Source: Thermomucor indicae-seudaticae (lineage: Eukaryota; Mucoromycota; Mucoromycetes; Mucorales; Lichtheimiaceae). Taken from it: a stretch of 64,000 nucleotides of DNA. The stretch lies in NCBI GenBank assembly GCA_000787465.1, contig JSYX01000124.1, positions 1-64,000 on the forward strand, in the 5' to 3' direction. The position numbers and the translations under genes are program-made. The notes beneath the pieces were generated by a model. The model saw only the letters and a program-made list of their open reading frames with translations, did no database searches and was not told where the DNA came from. Within the stretch, counting starts at the first letter, position 1, and each line of letters begins with the position of its first letter. Positions 1 to 10,160 of the stretch are shown here, one piece after another.

Positions 1-1051
1 GCTACAGAACATAGAGTGATTGGTCTTGTCTCAGATTAATGTACTTCTTGTACCTGTCATTGGTAGCATTGAGAGAACTACTTTATGTGACCAGGAAAAA
101 GTCTTTCACTATGCTAACAAGAGCACATCCAATCCCAATAAAGCAAGCTTTTATTCAGTCTCGCTGACATCTGGTCTACTTTCTATTGTTTCTCTATTGT
201 GCTCCATCTCACTAGGGCCCGTTATCGATACGATCGATACGATATGTGCTCGTGTCCCACCGTATCGTATCGTGTCGGTATCGATCGTAAACTTACAGTA
301 CACGCGGACCTGCCGAGATTCCCCAGCTATTAAGCAACTGATGCTTACTGACTCATGGTCAACATACTTAGAAAAAGCACTAGAAGAAAAAGATATGCGA
401 TCAGAACTACCCATTTTTCTTGTTGTACAATGGGAAAGCAATGGGAAAAGGAACTACTTACACAGGGGGCAAGAGTTTTAAGTAAAGCGGACCAGTGTTG
501 CTTATAAACAGTATCAGGACACGTAATAGCTTACGCAAAGAACGAAAACGAATTATAGAGTGCCGCGTAGTCTTGAAAGGTCCTTATGTCCGCCAAATTT
601 GAGGATTCAAAGTCAGCCATAATTTTTTGGGCGGAAGCTGAAACGTAAAACGCCTGATAGCAATACCAGTTAGGAACGAATCGACAATAAAAATGTGAAA
701 AATACCAACCGAGTGTATAGAATCGGCGTTTACAGTAATCAGAAAGAAAAGGGAGAATATTGGTAACAAGGGTAAAGATATACTAATATCCATATAAACG
801 ACGATAAGTGAATATGGCCTACCACAATCGATAGCCCCAAAGATCAAAGCTTACCCAAATTCAAGATGTAATGGGTGTAAATCAGAAAAAGTAAATAAGG
901 CAGAATAGACAATGTAAATAGTTGATACAGGACAAGAAGGGTCAAAAGAGAGAAGATGAAAAGTGGAATACCCGAAGTTCTTATTAAAACCGCTGAGTTC
1001 AACAGAAGTCGGAAAAGCAAAAGACCTTCGTTCCACATCATCCTCCACCGC
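1..1051. other. No gene recognised; left flank of retrotransposon remnant
   Basis: I see no coding region with recognisable domains or convincing splice structure here. The only notable structure is the CGATA-rich palindromic stretch listed separately. The sequence abuts the 3' end of the minus-strand Ty3/gypsy remnant, so part of it may be LTR or 3' flank, but no matching LTR copy was found on the other side. Confidence 0.5.
222..290. repeat. CGATA-type imperfect palindrome
   Basis: A run of overlapping ATCGATACG units is followed, after a short GC-richer spacer, by the reverse-complementary series GTATCGTATCG and GGTATCGATCG. The two arms can pair imperfectly into a hairpin. No gene is attached to it. 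It may be a short satellite or part of a decayed element. Confidence 0.6.
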
Positions 1052-2275
1052 CTAAACATGTCGAAAGTGGGCGATGACAGGCGCACGCTCGCAGAAGACA
1101 CGCAAACATTGACCGTTAACTCGCATTTTGAGCAATCTTCCGTGAATGTCTGCTAACGGACCGGTACCATTGTTGAATCCTGCGATGACCATATACTGTT
1201 CAGGGTGATAATGTATGTCCAACTTTCCAGAGCGCTTGCGCTTGACACCCAAACCAATTGGCCAGGGCTGGAATTCGACTGTCGAGCTTTCTCCTGGGAT
1301 CGAGATACCAGGCAGACCGGCATGTTCTGTCACCAACCCTTTCCTTTGGGTCGCATCGGTGGCCGCGATATTCCTGGATTGTAATTTCATAAATCGCTCA
1401 AAACCAACTTTTTTGCCACGAGCCTCCAGTACGTCACGGTCGTGGTGTCGAGGTGTCTGTCTAAAGAGTAACTCGTACGGGGATATCCCCAATTTCTCAA
1501 GCGCTTTTGTTCGATAGGCGTAGAGGACCGAGGGAAGGTACAGATCCCAGCTCGAAGGATGTTCTCTAGTCATTTTCTTCAGCGTCTTCACTATCGTTCC
1601 GTAAAGGCTTTCCACCATGCCATTAGCTTGCGGGTGGTACGGTGATGTGTACCGATGGTGTGTATTCACGCGCTCGATGAACTGGTCCAATCATTCCGCA
1701 ACCAAATGCGATCCATTGCCCGTTAGCAGATGCGTCGGTGGTTCAAAGACGCAGAATATGTGTTCGTACAAAAAGGGGGCCACCGTGTCAGCATCTGCCT
1801 CGACAACTGTTTGCGCTACGGGCCAACGTCTAAAATGCTCAACTGCCACTAGCATATATCGCTTTCCAGTATTCGACGGTGGATTGATCGGGCCCACAAA
1901 GTCAAGGGCAAATTGTTCAAATAAGTGCGAAGCCGGTACATTATGAGGTGCTGATTTTGGTGAAATATCAGAGAATAGTTGGCATTCACGACAAGTTCCA
2001 ATATAAGCCTTCATTTCTTCGTAGGGACGAGGCCATCAATAATATGCATATAGTATAGCCCACGTGGCATGGATTCTGAAGTGCCCATGGCCGTCGTGCA
2101 CTTCCTCGAGAGCCTTCTGTCTTTCTTGACCCATATGCAGTACCTTCACCATTCGGTTACCAATTATGTGGTAAAGATGGTTCCCACGGAGACGAAACCT
2201 GGCAGCCTTGGACTTGATTTCACAACCAACGTTCTGATTCTCAGGATTTTCCAGGTAATCAAAGATGTGCTGCAA
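1052..2275 (-). pseudogene. Ty3/gypsy integrase (broken, altered catalytic residue)
   Basis: Three pieces separated by stops: an H2C2-type zinc-binding region (2275-2036, with HDGHGHFRIHATW; its Cys pair, CRECQ, lies in the next piece), an integrase core start (2014-1691, with ALDFVGPI holding the first Asp), and the core end plus C-terminal part (1690-1052, with YHPQANGMVES holding the Glu). At the second catalytic Asp, usually in a TDNGSHF-type motif, this copy reads TGNGSH: a GGC codon where GAC is expected. With the stops, this makes the integrase inactive. The remainder down to about 1052 resembles the basic, chromatin-binding C-terminal part of such integrases. Confidence 0.9.
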
Positions 2276-3743
2276 AGGCTTCTCATAGTACGATTCGCCT
2301 GTAAGGAAATGGTCTTAAAGACCTTCAAGATCGTCTTCATCATCCGATTCGTTTTTCTGCTCCGGACGTGGATACCTGGAAAGTGCATCGGCTACACAGT
2401 TCTGTTTGCCCGTTTTGTGTTTCACTCGGAACCTAATTCCTGTGTTGCCAGGACCCATCGCTGCAACCGCATGTTTGGATCACTCTTGGAAAAGATAGCG
2501 CACAGCAGAATTATCAGTGTACAAGACAAATTCCTTATCCGGTAAGTATTTGCGAAGTTTCTTCAATGCATACATGACCGCCAGGAGCCCCTTTCACACA
2601 GTAGGGTAACGCATTACTGCAGGTTGCAATTTTCGCGAAAGGAAACATATCGGTCGCTCATCTTCATTCGTCTTCTGTGTAAGGACAGCCCCAATGCCTA
2701 TTTCCGATGGGTCCGTATACACAGAATATGTCAAGTTTGGGTCAGGGAAAGCCAGTATTGCGCAATTTGCCAATGCTTCCTTGAGTTGGTTAAATGAGCG
2801 CTCCTCAATATCCGTCCAGATAAATGGTTTTGACTTGCTCGTGAGTGCTGACAAAGGTGCCGAGATTTCTGAGAATAACTGCACATGACGCCTGTAGAAC
2901 CCAGCAAGCCCCAGAAACGCACGAACTGCAGTGGCATTCATATGCCTTGGGAAACTCTTTATCTTCTCTATACGGCTTTCCATGGGTTTGATACCGTCCG
3001 ACGAAATGACGAAGCCCAAGAAAGTGATTGAATCCTTGACCAAATCGCATATAAGAGAATTCAATTTCATATTAACCGCGCCCAGGCGTTCGAAGACTTG
3101 GCGAAGGTGGTCAAAATGGCTTGGTAAGTCCTTAGAATAGACAGTGATATCGTCTATGTAAGCAACAGCGAACTTTCCCAAGAAAGGGTCCATGGCCATG
3201 CTAATTGCACGTGAATGTACTGGGTCCATTTTGAATACCGAATGGCATAACACGGTAGGAGTAGCTACCGAAAGGTGTTGCAATGGTAAGCTTGGGGATA
3301 GATTCTTTTTCAACGGCGATTTGATGGAACCCTTTTAATAAGTCCAGTGTGGAGTATGCACGAGCACCACCGAGCTTTTCAATCAGATCCGTTATATTAT
3401 CAGGCGGCCGAGGGTCTCGGACAGTGACCTTGTTGAGATCCTGGAATTGAGTGACGAGGCGTCGTTCGCCATTTTTCTTCTGAACGTAGCGACAAGGAAA
3501 ACTCCATCCTCGATGCCAGGCGTTGGTCTTATCGTGTGTGGCAGGAATCAGAACACCATTATCAACCATGGTTGTCAATTCTTCCTTAAGATACTTCAGT
3601 TCCGCATGGGACAGGTGCGGGTTCGGACGGCGATAGACAGGCCGCGCGTCACCAGTGTCAATGTGCAGTGTAACTAGGTTCGTCTGAGACAAATGGGAAT
3701 ACGATGAACCAAAGACGTCCTTGTTCTTCGAAACCAAGTTCAC
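2276..3743 (-). pseudogene. Ty3/gypsy reverse transcriptase and RNase H (broken)
   Basis: The first fragment (3743-3201) carries RT palm segments: PVYRRP-like, RLVTQFQDLNKVT, YSTLDLLKGFHQI and FGIQNGPSTF. After a frameshift the second fragment (3313-2594) carries the catalytic YIDD box (AYIDDITVYSK), the LGFVIS thumb region and the connection (FLGLAGFYRR, PLSALT), then VYTDPSEIGIGAVL of RNase H. Downstream, two in-frame stops interrupt the rest of RNase H (a YTDNSAV segment is still readable). The RT active-site aspartates persist although the frame is lost, indicating fairly recent decay. Confidence 0.93.
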
Positions 3744-4270
3744 TATGCTATCTTTTCATCGTCTAACAAAACGGGGTGATCTTGCACACGCTCGCGAAGA
3801 TCTCCCAAGCGATTGCCTTGAGTCTTTGGGTCAATGCTGTCATTGGTGGGATTCGGCACTTCCTCATCATCGGGAGTCGTCAAAAGCAGGAATGCATCTT
3901 CGACGTCTGATTCAACATTTTCGGTTTCTTGTTCGTCATGGTCTTTGGCATCGCGGTTCATGTGCTTCTTGCTGGGTAGAGCCGTATACCGGACATCAAG
4001 AGGCATTATACCATGCGCGGTACAAATCCACCAAAAATGACATTGCCAATCAGTCCCGATATGCATCTCAGGAAAGCAACACGGCCAATAATCAAATCGT
4101 AGTTGAAAAACATCCAAACAGACAGCGGACATTTTATAGGATTCAGATAGAACAATCCGTATAGAGAGACCAGTAGCGAGACCGACTGGATTAACCGTAC
4201 GGCTATCTCCAAGTTGCAGTGGCTTTTCCAATGGTTCACGATACGTGATACCCAACCGCTTGATTGGCAA
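3743..4270 (-). pseudogene. Retrotransposon aspartic protease and linker (broken)
   Basis: The upstream part of pol. The N-terminal half, before about 4080, resembles a retropepsin-type segment (a stretch ending in a DLIIGR-like motif typical of the protease C-terminus), but continuing the protease past that point requires a frame change. The distal part is acidic linker of the kind found before the RT domain. The call rests on position directly upstream of the RT and on the DLIIGR motif; the catalytic DTG/DSG is not visible in this fragment, so the family call is supported mainly by context. Confidence 0.55.
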
Positions 4271-4310
4271 TGATCAAGGCTCACAATACACGGTATACAC
4301 AGGGTCCACC

Positions 4311-4345
4311 ACTTGACTCGACTCGACTCGACTCGACTTGACTCC
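4311..4345. repeat. (GACTC)n microsatellite
   Basis: Six to seven near-perfect pentanucleotide units ACTCG/GACTC lie just outside the protease fragment of the retrotransposon remnant, followed by a related GAGTTCGAGTC sequence. A looser series of GAATC/GACTCG units recurs at about 49,750-49,800. Confidence 0.85.
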
Positions 4346-5689
4346 AAAGTCTCGAGTTCGAGTCAGGGCAAGTGTCTATCCACTTCGGCGAAAAAGACTC
4401 AGTGTTTCCCCAAAAATGTTTGTGCGACAGGTGAAATTAATGAGGAACGTTCGGACTTCAAAAATTGTAGCCAATAACCTTTGTTGATTTCCCTCGCCAC
4501 ACCAGTTTTCGCGCCAGTTTGTGGCAAAACTGGTCTTTTTCCTGGTCCGAAAACCGGTGGAAAAATTGCTGTTTTCTTGAATGGATAACCGTGTAGGCCC
4601 TGCCATTCGACCTAGGAAACTGATGGAGCAACATTACGGGTTGTCCATGGAAAAATCATAATTAATGGGACACGTCTCCATATGTTGGAAAGCATCATGC
4701 CTTTGAAAAATAAACGAACAGAAAAACACATCTAATAGTAGTAATGCGCCCGCACCACGGTGAAAATTGGTCGGGCCAGAGAGCGGGTGGGAGGGCGAAC
4801 AGGAGGGCGAATTTGACCAAATCGCTCAGAAATCCGCCCTACAGGTTCCACAAGTTACGGACTTGCAGCAGTATAGACCTCACGTTGTACAAAGTTTTTG
4901 GCAAAATCCGCCCTTTTTCGCCGCAGTGCCGAGTTTGCTTTCCAACCTGACATGCCATCAGAAAAGCAAAAGCTTGTATCTGTATTGTTTAAAAAGGAAC
5001 GATTCTTGGACAATAGCACAATTGCAGAAAGCAATGCCATTCGTTACTGAGAGCTGATCCAAAGAGCATTCAGCATGGAGCAAGAGCTTGGCGAGATAGC
5101 AACAATAGGACACAACGCTCGCTTCCCTGGCGGCAGCCGCGAACTGTAATAAAGTTATGTTCATTTCTGTACAATCCGGAGCTGCGATTAATACGACAAT
5201 GCGTTTGCTGTTTCATCTTATTTCTAAGCCGGTTTCCTGTCTTTTGGACTTGCGACTTAGGATACCCGCACGCTTTTACGAAAGTCGTCGTTTTACTTTC
5301 TGCAATTTGTCATTAGCGGCCCGAGATTGCGGCCCTTTTCTTTCAAAGTCAAAAGTGATTCATCTTGTCGAATGAGTTTCTAGATCGCGCACTTTTGGTA
5401 GTAAAAGTTAGTAGGAAAAGAATCGTAAGTGTGTGTCTTGAACAAAGGGCAAAGAAAGGTTCTCTGAAAAAAGCTTTTTCTCGCAGTTTCGACATTAGCC
5501 AATCGAGATTGCAACTGTTTGCCTCATTGCAAAGTGAGAGTGCTCTAATAGTGAACACACGTGTCGAATGCGTCTACTGATTGTCGAAATGCGCGACGAG
5601 AACTTATGTTGATGCAAACAGTAACTCTCTGATCCATGAGCTGCTTTTTCCAGCAAAAATGCTCAAATATTTGTGTTGACAGGCGTCAG
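4346..5689. other. No gene recognised between two decayed elements
   Basis: Short open frames on both strands but no domain, no coherent exon chain and no family resemblance. The stretch lies between the Ty3/gypsy remnant and the broken zinc-finger gene and is probably repeat-derived sequence. Confidence 0.5.
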
Positions 5690-7610
5690 ACATTCAGTAA
5701 AAACCGAACGTAAAGAAGACGGCACGGTGGATTGCCCACTTTGCGACCACAACGGCGAATCAGCCAGCGGCATGCGCTCTCACGTGAAGAGGGAGCATGA
5801 TGAAGGTAAAGGGTCATAAGTGCAAGAGGTTCCAGATAAAAAAATCTTACTCAAAAGTAAGCAGAAAACACAAGCACAGTCAGCGACGTTGAGAGCAACG
5901 CAGAGAATGATCCAGCACAAGTGCCGCCTCCGATCAGTGCTGTACAAGTCCCTGCACGGCCTCAGGCCATTGAAAAGGATATGCCTCGCAGAAAACATGT
6001 GAGGCAGTGCTGCAAGCTTGCAACCAATTGCACGAAAGCTCAGAACATCAAGGCAAGACTCTATGGATTGTGGACACCTTAAAGCTACGACCATTTGCAA
6101 TTATTGATGCCCATGGTGTGTAATAAAACGCCCTGGCACATGAAGCCAACGTTTGCAAGATCGTTGGGTACGAGCCGCCGACGACACTTGTCCCCATTGT
6201 ACCGGAAAAGCGCAAGTGGGAATGCATTTGCGAGTACGATCATCAAGCAACCAAGGATCAAGACCCAACCGTATTGAACGCAATACTCAAAGGGACGTAC
6301 CGAGAAAAGTTGCTTGATAGCGAATATGTCGAGCTTTCGGAAGAAATCGCAGGAATGCTAAACGAAGACTGGACCTGTCGCCCTCAGCTGAAGTTTTTCT
6401 GCGCACAACTTTTCGGTGGAAACATCTCACTCAACGAGCGGAAGCACTGTTTATCAATTGCGCTGAAGCGTACGGACGAACAAAACCAGTGAATTCCCAC
6501 AGGGAAAACTTCGTCAACGAAAACGGCATCCCTCTACCGACGTCCCTGCCTCCGCCAACAACACGGTACACAAATGTGTGGCCAAGAATTATTGATGATG
6601 TTGACGGAAAAAACTCATAATCGGAACCAAAAGCTGCAGCGTACTGGTAACGTCAAGCCTGTGCATCGATAAACAGTTGCCACCCAGCATTGGTGCATCA
6701 ACAACCACATTCATTTTGAAGAACAAAAGTGACTCTCTTGCGACAAGAATCTTCCTCGATCTCCAGTCAATCGAAAAAGCATTCGCCCTTGCCAAGAGCG
6801 AAAAAGCGAACAAGCTTCATAACTACGACTTGGCGTACCAGCTGCGACAAGTGAGACCAAAGTTCCACCAGCCATCAACATATTACTTATGTCGATGTTC
6901 GAGCGCATTCACTGACGATCACCGGAGTCGTTCTTACACAGTATTCACTGTGGTGAGCGGGGATATTCCTGCCCATGAGGAACCAGATCCAGCCAAGTTT
7001 TATCCCCGCATAATGCCCCAATTTTCACGAAGTATCCATGTGAAAACAACACGCAGTTGAAAAATATAAACAAGAGAGTTTTCCCTCTTCTTCTACTTCC
7101 ACGTTACGTATCCTGATCCACGATCAGAGACTGGAGTTACAGAGTTAGTTGAGCCTAAAGGTCCCGTCACGTTTCGATCAAAGGACTCAAGCGAGTTGAT
7201 ATAGCTCCAAATACCATCACAACCTCAATCGGCGCGCTGAGTTACACATCCATAGCTTTTTCCAGCCACACTACATCACCTACTGTGACTATGACAACGG
7301 AGACGACAGCGATGGCAAGACTGCTTCTTCCTTGTTAAAAACCATTGCTATGAATGTGATCCACAGCAGCTCGCCAATTTTACCGAAAGAATCTGTACAG
7401 CATTGTCTACAGCGATGTTCTGACGGAAGAGTGAAGAGCATTTGCTCTAGGATTCTCGATCTGTATCCAAAAGAGACAGATGAAATTGGAATTATTGGCA
7501 ACAAACAGCTGAACTCAGAGTTGAAGACTTTCGCCGCACTCCTCCAAAACTATCTCAATGCTGCCAATTTGTCCATCACCGAAACCGTCAAGTCTACATT
7601 CAACAATTAA
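5690..7610 (+). pseudogene. Broken gene with a C2H2 zinc finger
   Basis: Around 5731-5799 the plus strand encodes one clear C2H2 finger (C-x2-C-x12-H-x4-H: DCPLCDH...MRSHVKREH). It is followed in phase by an intron-like GTAAAG...CTTACTC...GCAG (about 60 nt) and an acidic, proline-rich segment. Coding-like sequence continues in other frames: a segment with LWIVDTLKLRPFAIIDA, two adjacent stops near 6120, then a long open segment to 6492, another at 6677-7060 and a last at about 7265-7610. Several frame changes and stops separate the pieces. The whole is best read as one decayed gene, perhaps from a DNA transposon or lineage-specific family; I do not recognise the family. The finger is certain, the unity of the rest is inference. 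Confidence 0.5.
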
Positions 7611-8483
7611 TTCATTTTAATAACATTACCTTTATTATAAGTACAAGACATTTCCCTTTCGCTTCGCTCAAGAGGAAACGTTCTTGCCTTTTTTTTCGCT
7701 TCGCTCGAAAAAAGTGTTTCCCGCCGTGAGTTAAAAGGCTGGATACTCGGTCACTGCATTTCATAGGAATAGCTTGTCATTTTCTGGCAACAGACCATCC
7801 ATTTGCTCCGAAAGCCCTGTCATAAGGTTATTAGCAGGACGTAGATTCCCAAGGGCCAAGAGCAGCTAGAAAAGTTATACTTCCTTTCTGGATTGCAGAA
7901 TGCTTACGCGATTTTCTCGAAAGCCGAAATTAAAGCGACAGTGCTTGATTTAAGACTATCCCGAACGATAAGAACTTGTGTTTGCAATGACCACAACAGA
8001 AATTTCTGCTTGTCGTGTGTTACAAACTTTAGATCAAGCAATGGCACAAGAAACTGTGTTGCCCTCTCAAAAGGAAACATTCATTCCTCGCAAAATCAAT
8101 CGACAGCGCAGTTTTGGCATGACGTTCGAAGGAGTTATATTATTCGCTTTTGACGTTGCACGATACAACGAAGGTTGTGAAGCAGGTGCAAGTATATGTT
8201 TTACATCATAACATCATCCCAAAGTCGTTCCTGAATCGAGTACACTATGCTGCAGACCAATTGCCGTGCTTAAACATGCGGCATCGTTCTTTGTCTGGCT
8301 TCTTTACGCATTGAGAAGGAAAAAAATTTTTTCGGACGGCGCCTTTTGAGCGGAAGCTTTCGAAGAGACTTGAATGTCCGAAACTATTTTTTCGTGGGTC
8401 TTGCACGGGAAGCGTATAAATACGGCCAGTTTTTTCCCGACGCGGCGCAAGACCAAAAGTTTTCTTCTTCCCACGAAGACATC
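7611..8483. other. Intergenic; cyclophilin promoter with TATA box
   Basis: Two copies of TTTCGCTTCGCTC lie close together near 7655-7710, possibly the edge of a repeat or a hairpin terminator. Near the right end TATAAATA at 8415-8422 lies about 60-70 bp before the cyclophilin ATG and is a good core promoter candidate. Nothing else recognisable. Confidence 0.5.
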
Positions 8484-9214
8484 ATGGTTAACCCTAAGGT
8501 AAGGCTCAAATGTCCGTTAACTTTGAAGGACGGTCTGTTGAATGGATGGGCGTAGTGTTACTTCGACGTTTCTGCCGACGGTCAGCCTCTTGGCGTAAGT
8601 ATCTGGAACTGAAATCTTTCTTTTTCTTGTTCCCTTAATTGACACGTCATCCTGCCAGCGCATCACTTTCGAGCTCTTTGCCGACGTTGTCCCCAAAACT
8701 GCTGAGAACTTCCGCGCTCTCTGCACTGGTGAAAAGGGCTTTGGCTATAAGGGCAGCATTTTCCACCGTGTTATTCCCCAATTCATGCTTCAGGGTGGTG
8801 ACTTTACCAACTTTAACGGCACTGGTGGCAAGTCGATCTATGGTATGCTTGCAAGAAAAGGTGTAAAGTGTGGCTGGTTTTGACGTTCAGGGTAGGTGCG
8901 CGATTCAATGATGAAAACTTCGAATTGAAGCACACCGGCCCTGGTCTGTTATCTATGGCCAACGCTGGTCCCAACACCAACGGTTCGCAATTCTTCATTA
9001 CTACCGTCCCCTGCCCCTGGTTGGATGGCAAGCACGTTGTCTTTGGCAAGGTCACTGATGGGTAAGTTGTCTCAGAAAGGCAGTGGGTTCATCGATCTGA
9101 CCTGATCTGACCTCTCCCTACAGTATGGACGTTGTCAAGGCCATCGAGAAGCTTGGCACTCAGAGCGGTCGCACCACCAAGCGCGTCACCATCGACAACT
9201 GCGGTCAACTGTAA
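8484..9214 (+). CDS. CPR1: Cyclophilin A-type peptidyl-prolyl cis-trans isomerase
   Basis: Catalyses cis-trans isomerisation of Xaa-Pro bonds in the cytosol and is the usual cyclosporin target. Five exons: 8484-8498, 8556-8594, 8659-8842, 8896-9061 and 9124-9214, giving 164 aa, the normal length of single-domain cyclophilin A. Diagnostic segments: [15 protein letters not shown] (catalytic Arg, Phe, Gln), [16 protein letters not shown] and the Trp-containing [15 protein letters not shown] (Trp binds cyclosporin). The first exon codes for only five residues (MVNPK), typical of fungal cyclophilins. No signal peptide or organelle tail, so cytosolic. The start is fixed by phase with exon 2 and a TATA box about 60 bp upstream. 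Confidence 0.97.
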
Positions 9215-10160
9215 ACAACCCCTTTCCCCACACGGAAAAACACATTTTCTATTTGTTTGATGTCGCATAAAAAGGACAACACAATAAAAATGATTAAGCC
9301 TGAGCAAGACGCGGGCTTCATTTTGTTCTGCTAAGAAGGAAGTTCAAACCAATTTTCTCATTACAGCGTCGAAACCATGAAAGTCTTACTTATAGACCTT
9401 TAGCGATATCATTCATACAAAGCTCGAAACACATAATTCCTGAAGAGATTGCCCTCGTCAAGTTTCTATCCACGCTTATGACATGCTTCTGTGTCTGCGC
9501 TGAGGACCGCAACGTTTTGTGCTAAAAGTAAAGATGGCTTAACTGTGGCGTCAGATACCTGTTGGCATCATGTCCTCGTTGTCCATCTGTAGCTTCAGCG
9601 TCTATTCCACAGAAAGACTGGGTTAATACCACTTTACTGTATTCGGATGCAGTAAGGACAGAAGAATTGGCGCGCGAACAACTAAAATGTCGATGCACGC
9701 TCCATTTGTAAAGATCAGTGCATATCAAAATTACACATGGTGTAAACAGTTTTGATATTCGCTCAATTCATTGACTCAAACTTTACGTCTGAAGACCCAA
9801 AGTCGCATTAAGCCTCAATGGGAAATAGAGGCTGGCTGTCGCCAATAACAAGCAAAAAGCATAGCTTAAAATGAAACCCCCACGGTATTCTTGACATAGG
9901 CGATAATTTACCTGCATGTAACCTATTTCGCCTAGCATTTATCTCAAAGCTCGTTCTAGACGATATCTGCCAAAGTTGTTACCGTGATTGGCTCCCAACG
10001 GCGCGGTATAGCCGTGGCATGAAAGAAAAGTCTGCCTTTCAAAGAAGGACTCTAGCGAATTTGCCCTTTTTGTCAGACTTGTACGTCGTTTCTCTTCACG
10101 ATTAACTTCAGGGCGACACTGCTTCAACATAAAAAAGGTCAAATCTCACTTCAGGCATCG
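9215..10160. other. Intergenic; no gene recognised
   Basis: AT-rich sequence between cyclophilin and dynactin. Short open frames on both strands lack splice logic or domains. A single TGACTCA occurs at 9772-9778, about 390 bp before the dynactin start; one such heptamer is expected by chance at this length scale. No TATA or RNA gene identified. Confidence 0.5.

Larger units (their letters stand above)
1052..4270 (-). mobile_element. Degenerate Ty3/gypsy LTR retrotransposon (pol remnant)
   Basis: On the minus strand the order is aspartic protease, reverse transcriptase, RNase H, zinc-binding domain and integrase core, the gene order of Ty3/gypsy (Metaviridae) pol. The reading frame is broken many times: frame changes inside the protease (about 4080) and the RT (about 3230-3300), stops in RNase H, and stops between the integrase pieces. 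No gag and no pair of LTRs could be recognised, so the copy is truncated at its 5' end or too diverged. It should be immobile. No host gene is interrupted that I can see. Confidence 0.9.
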
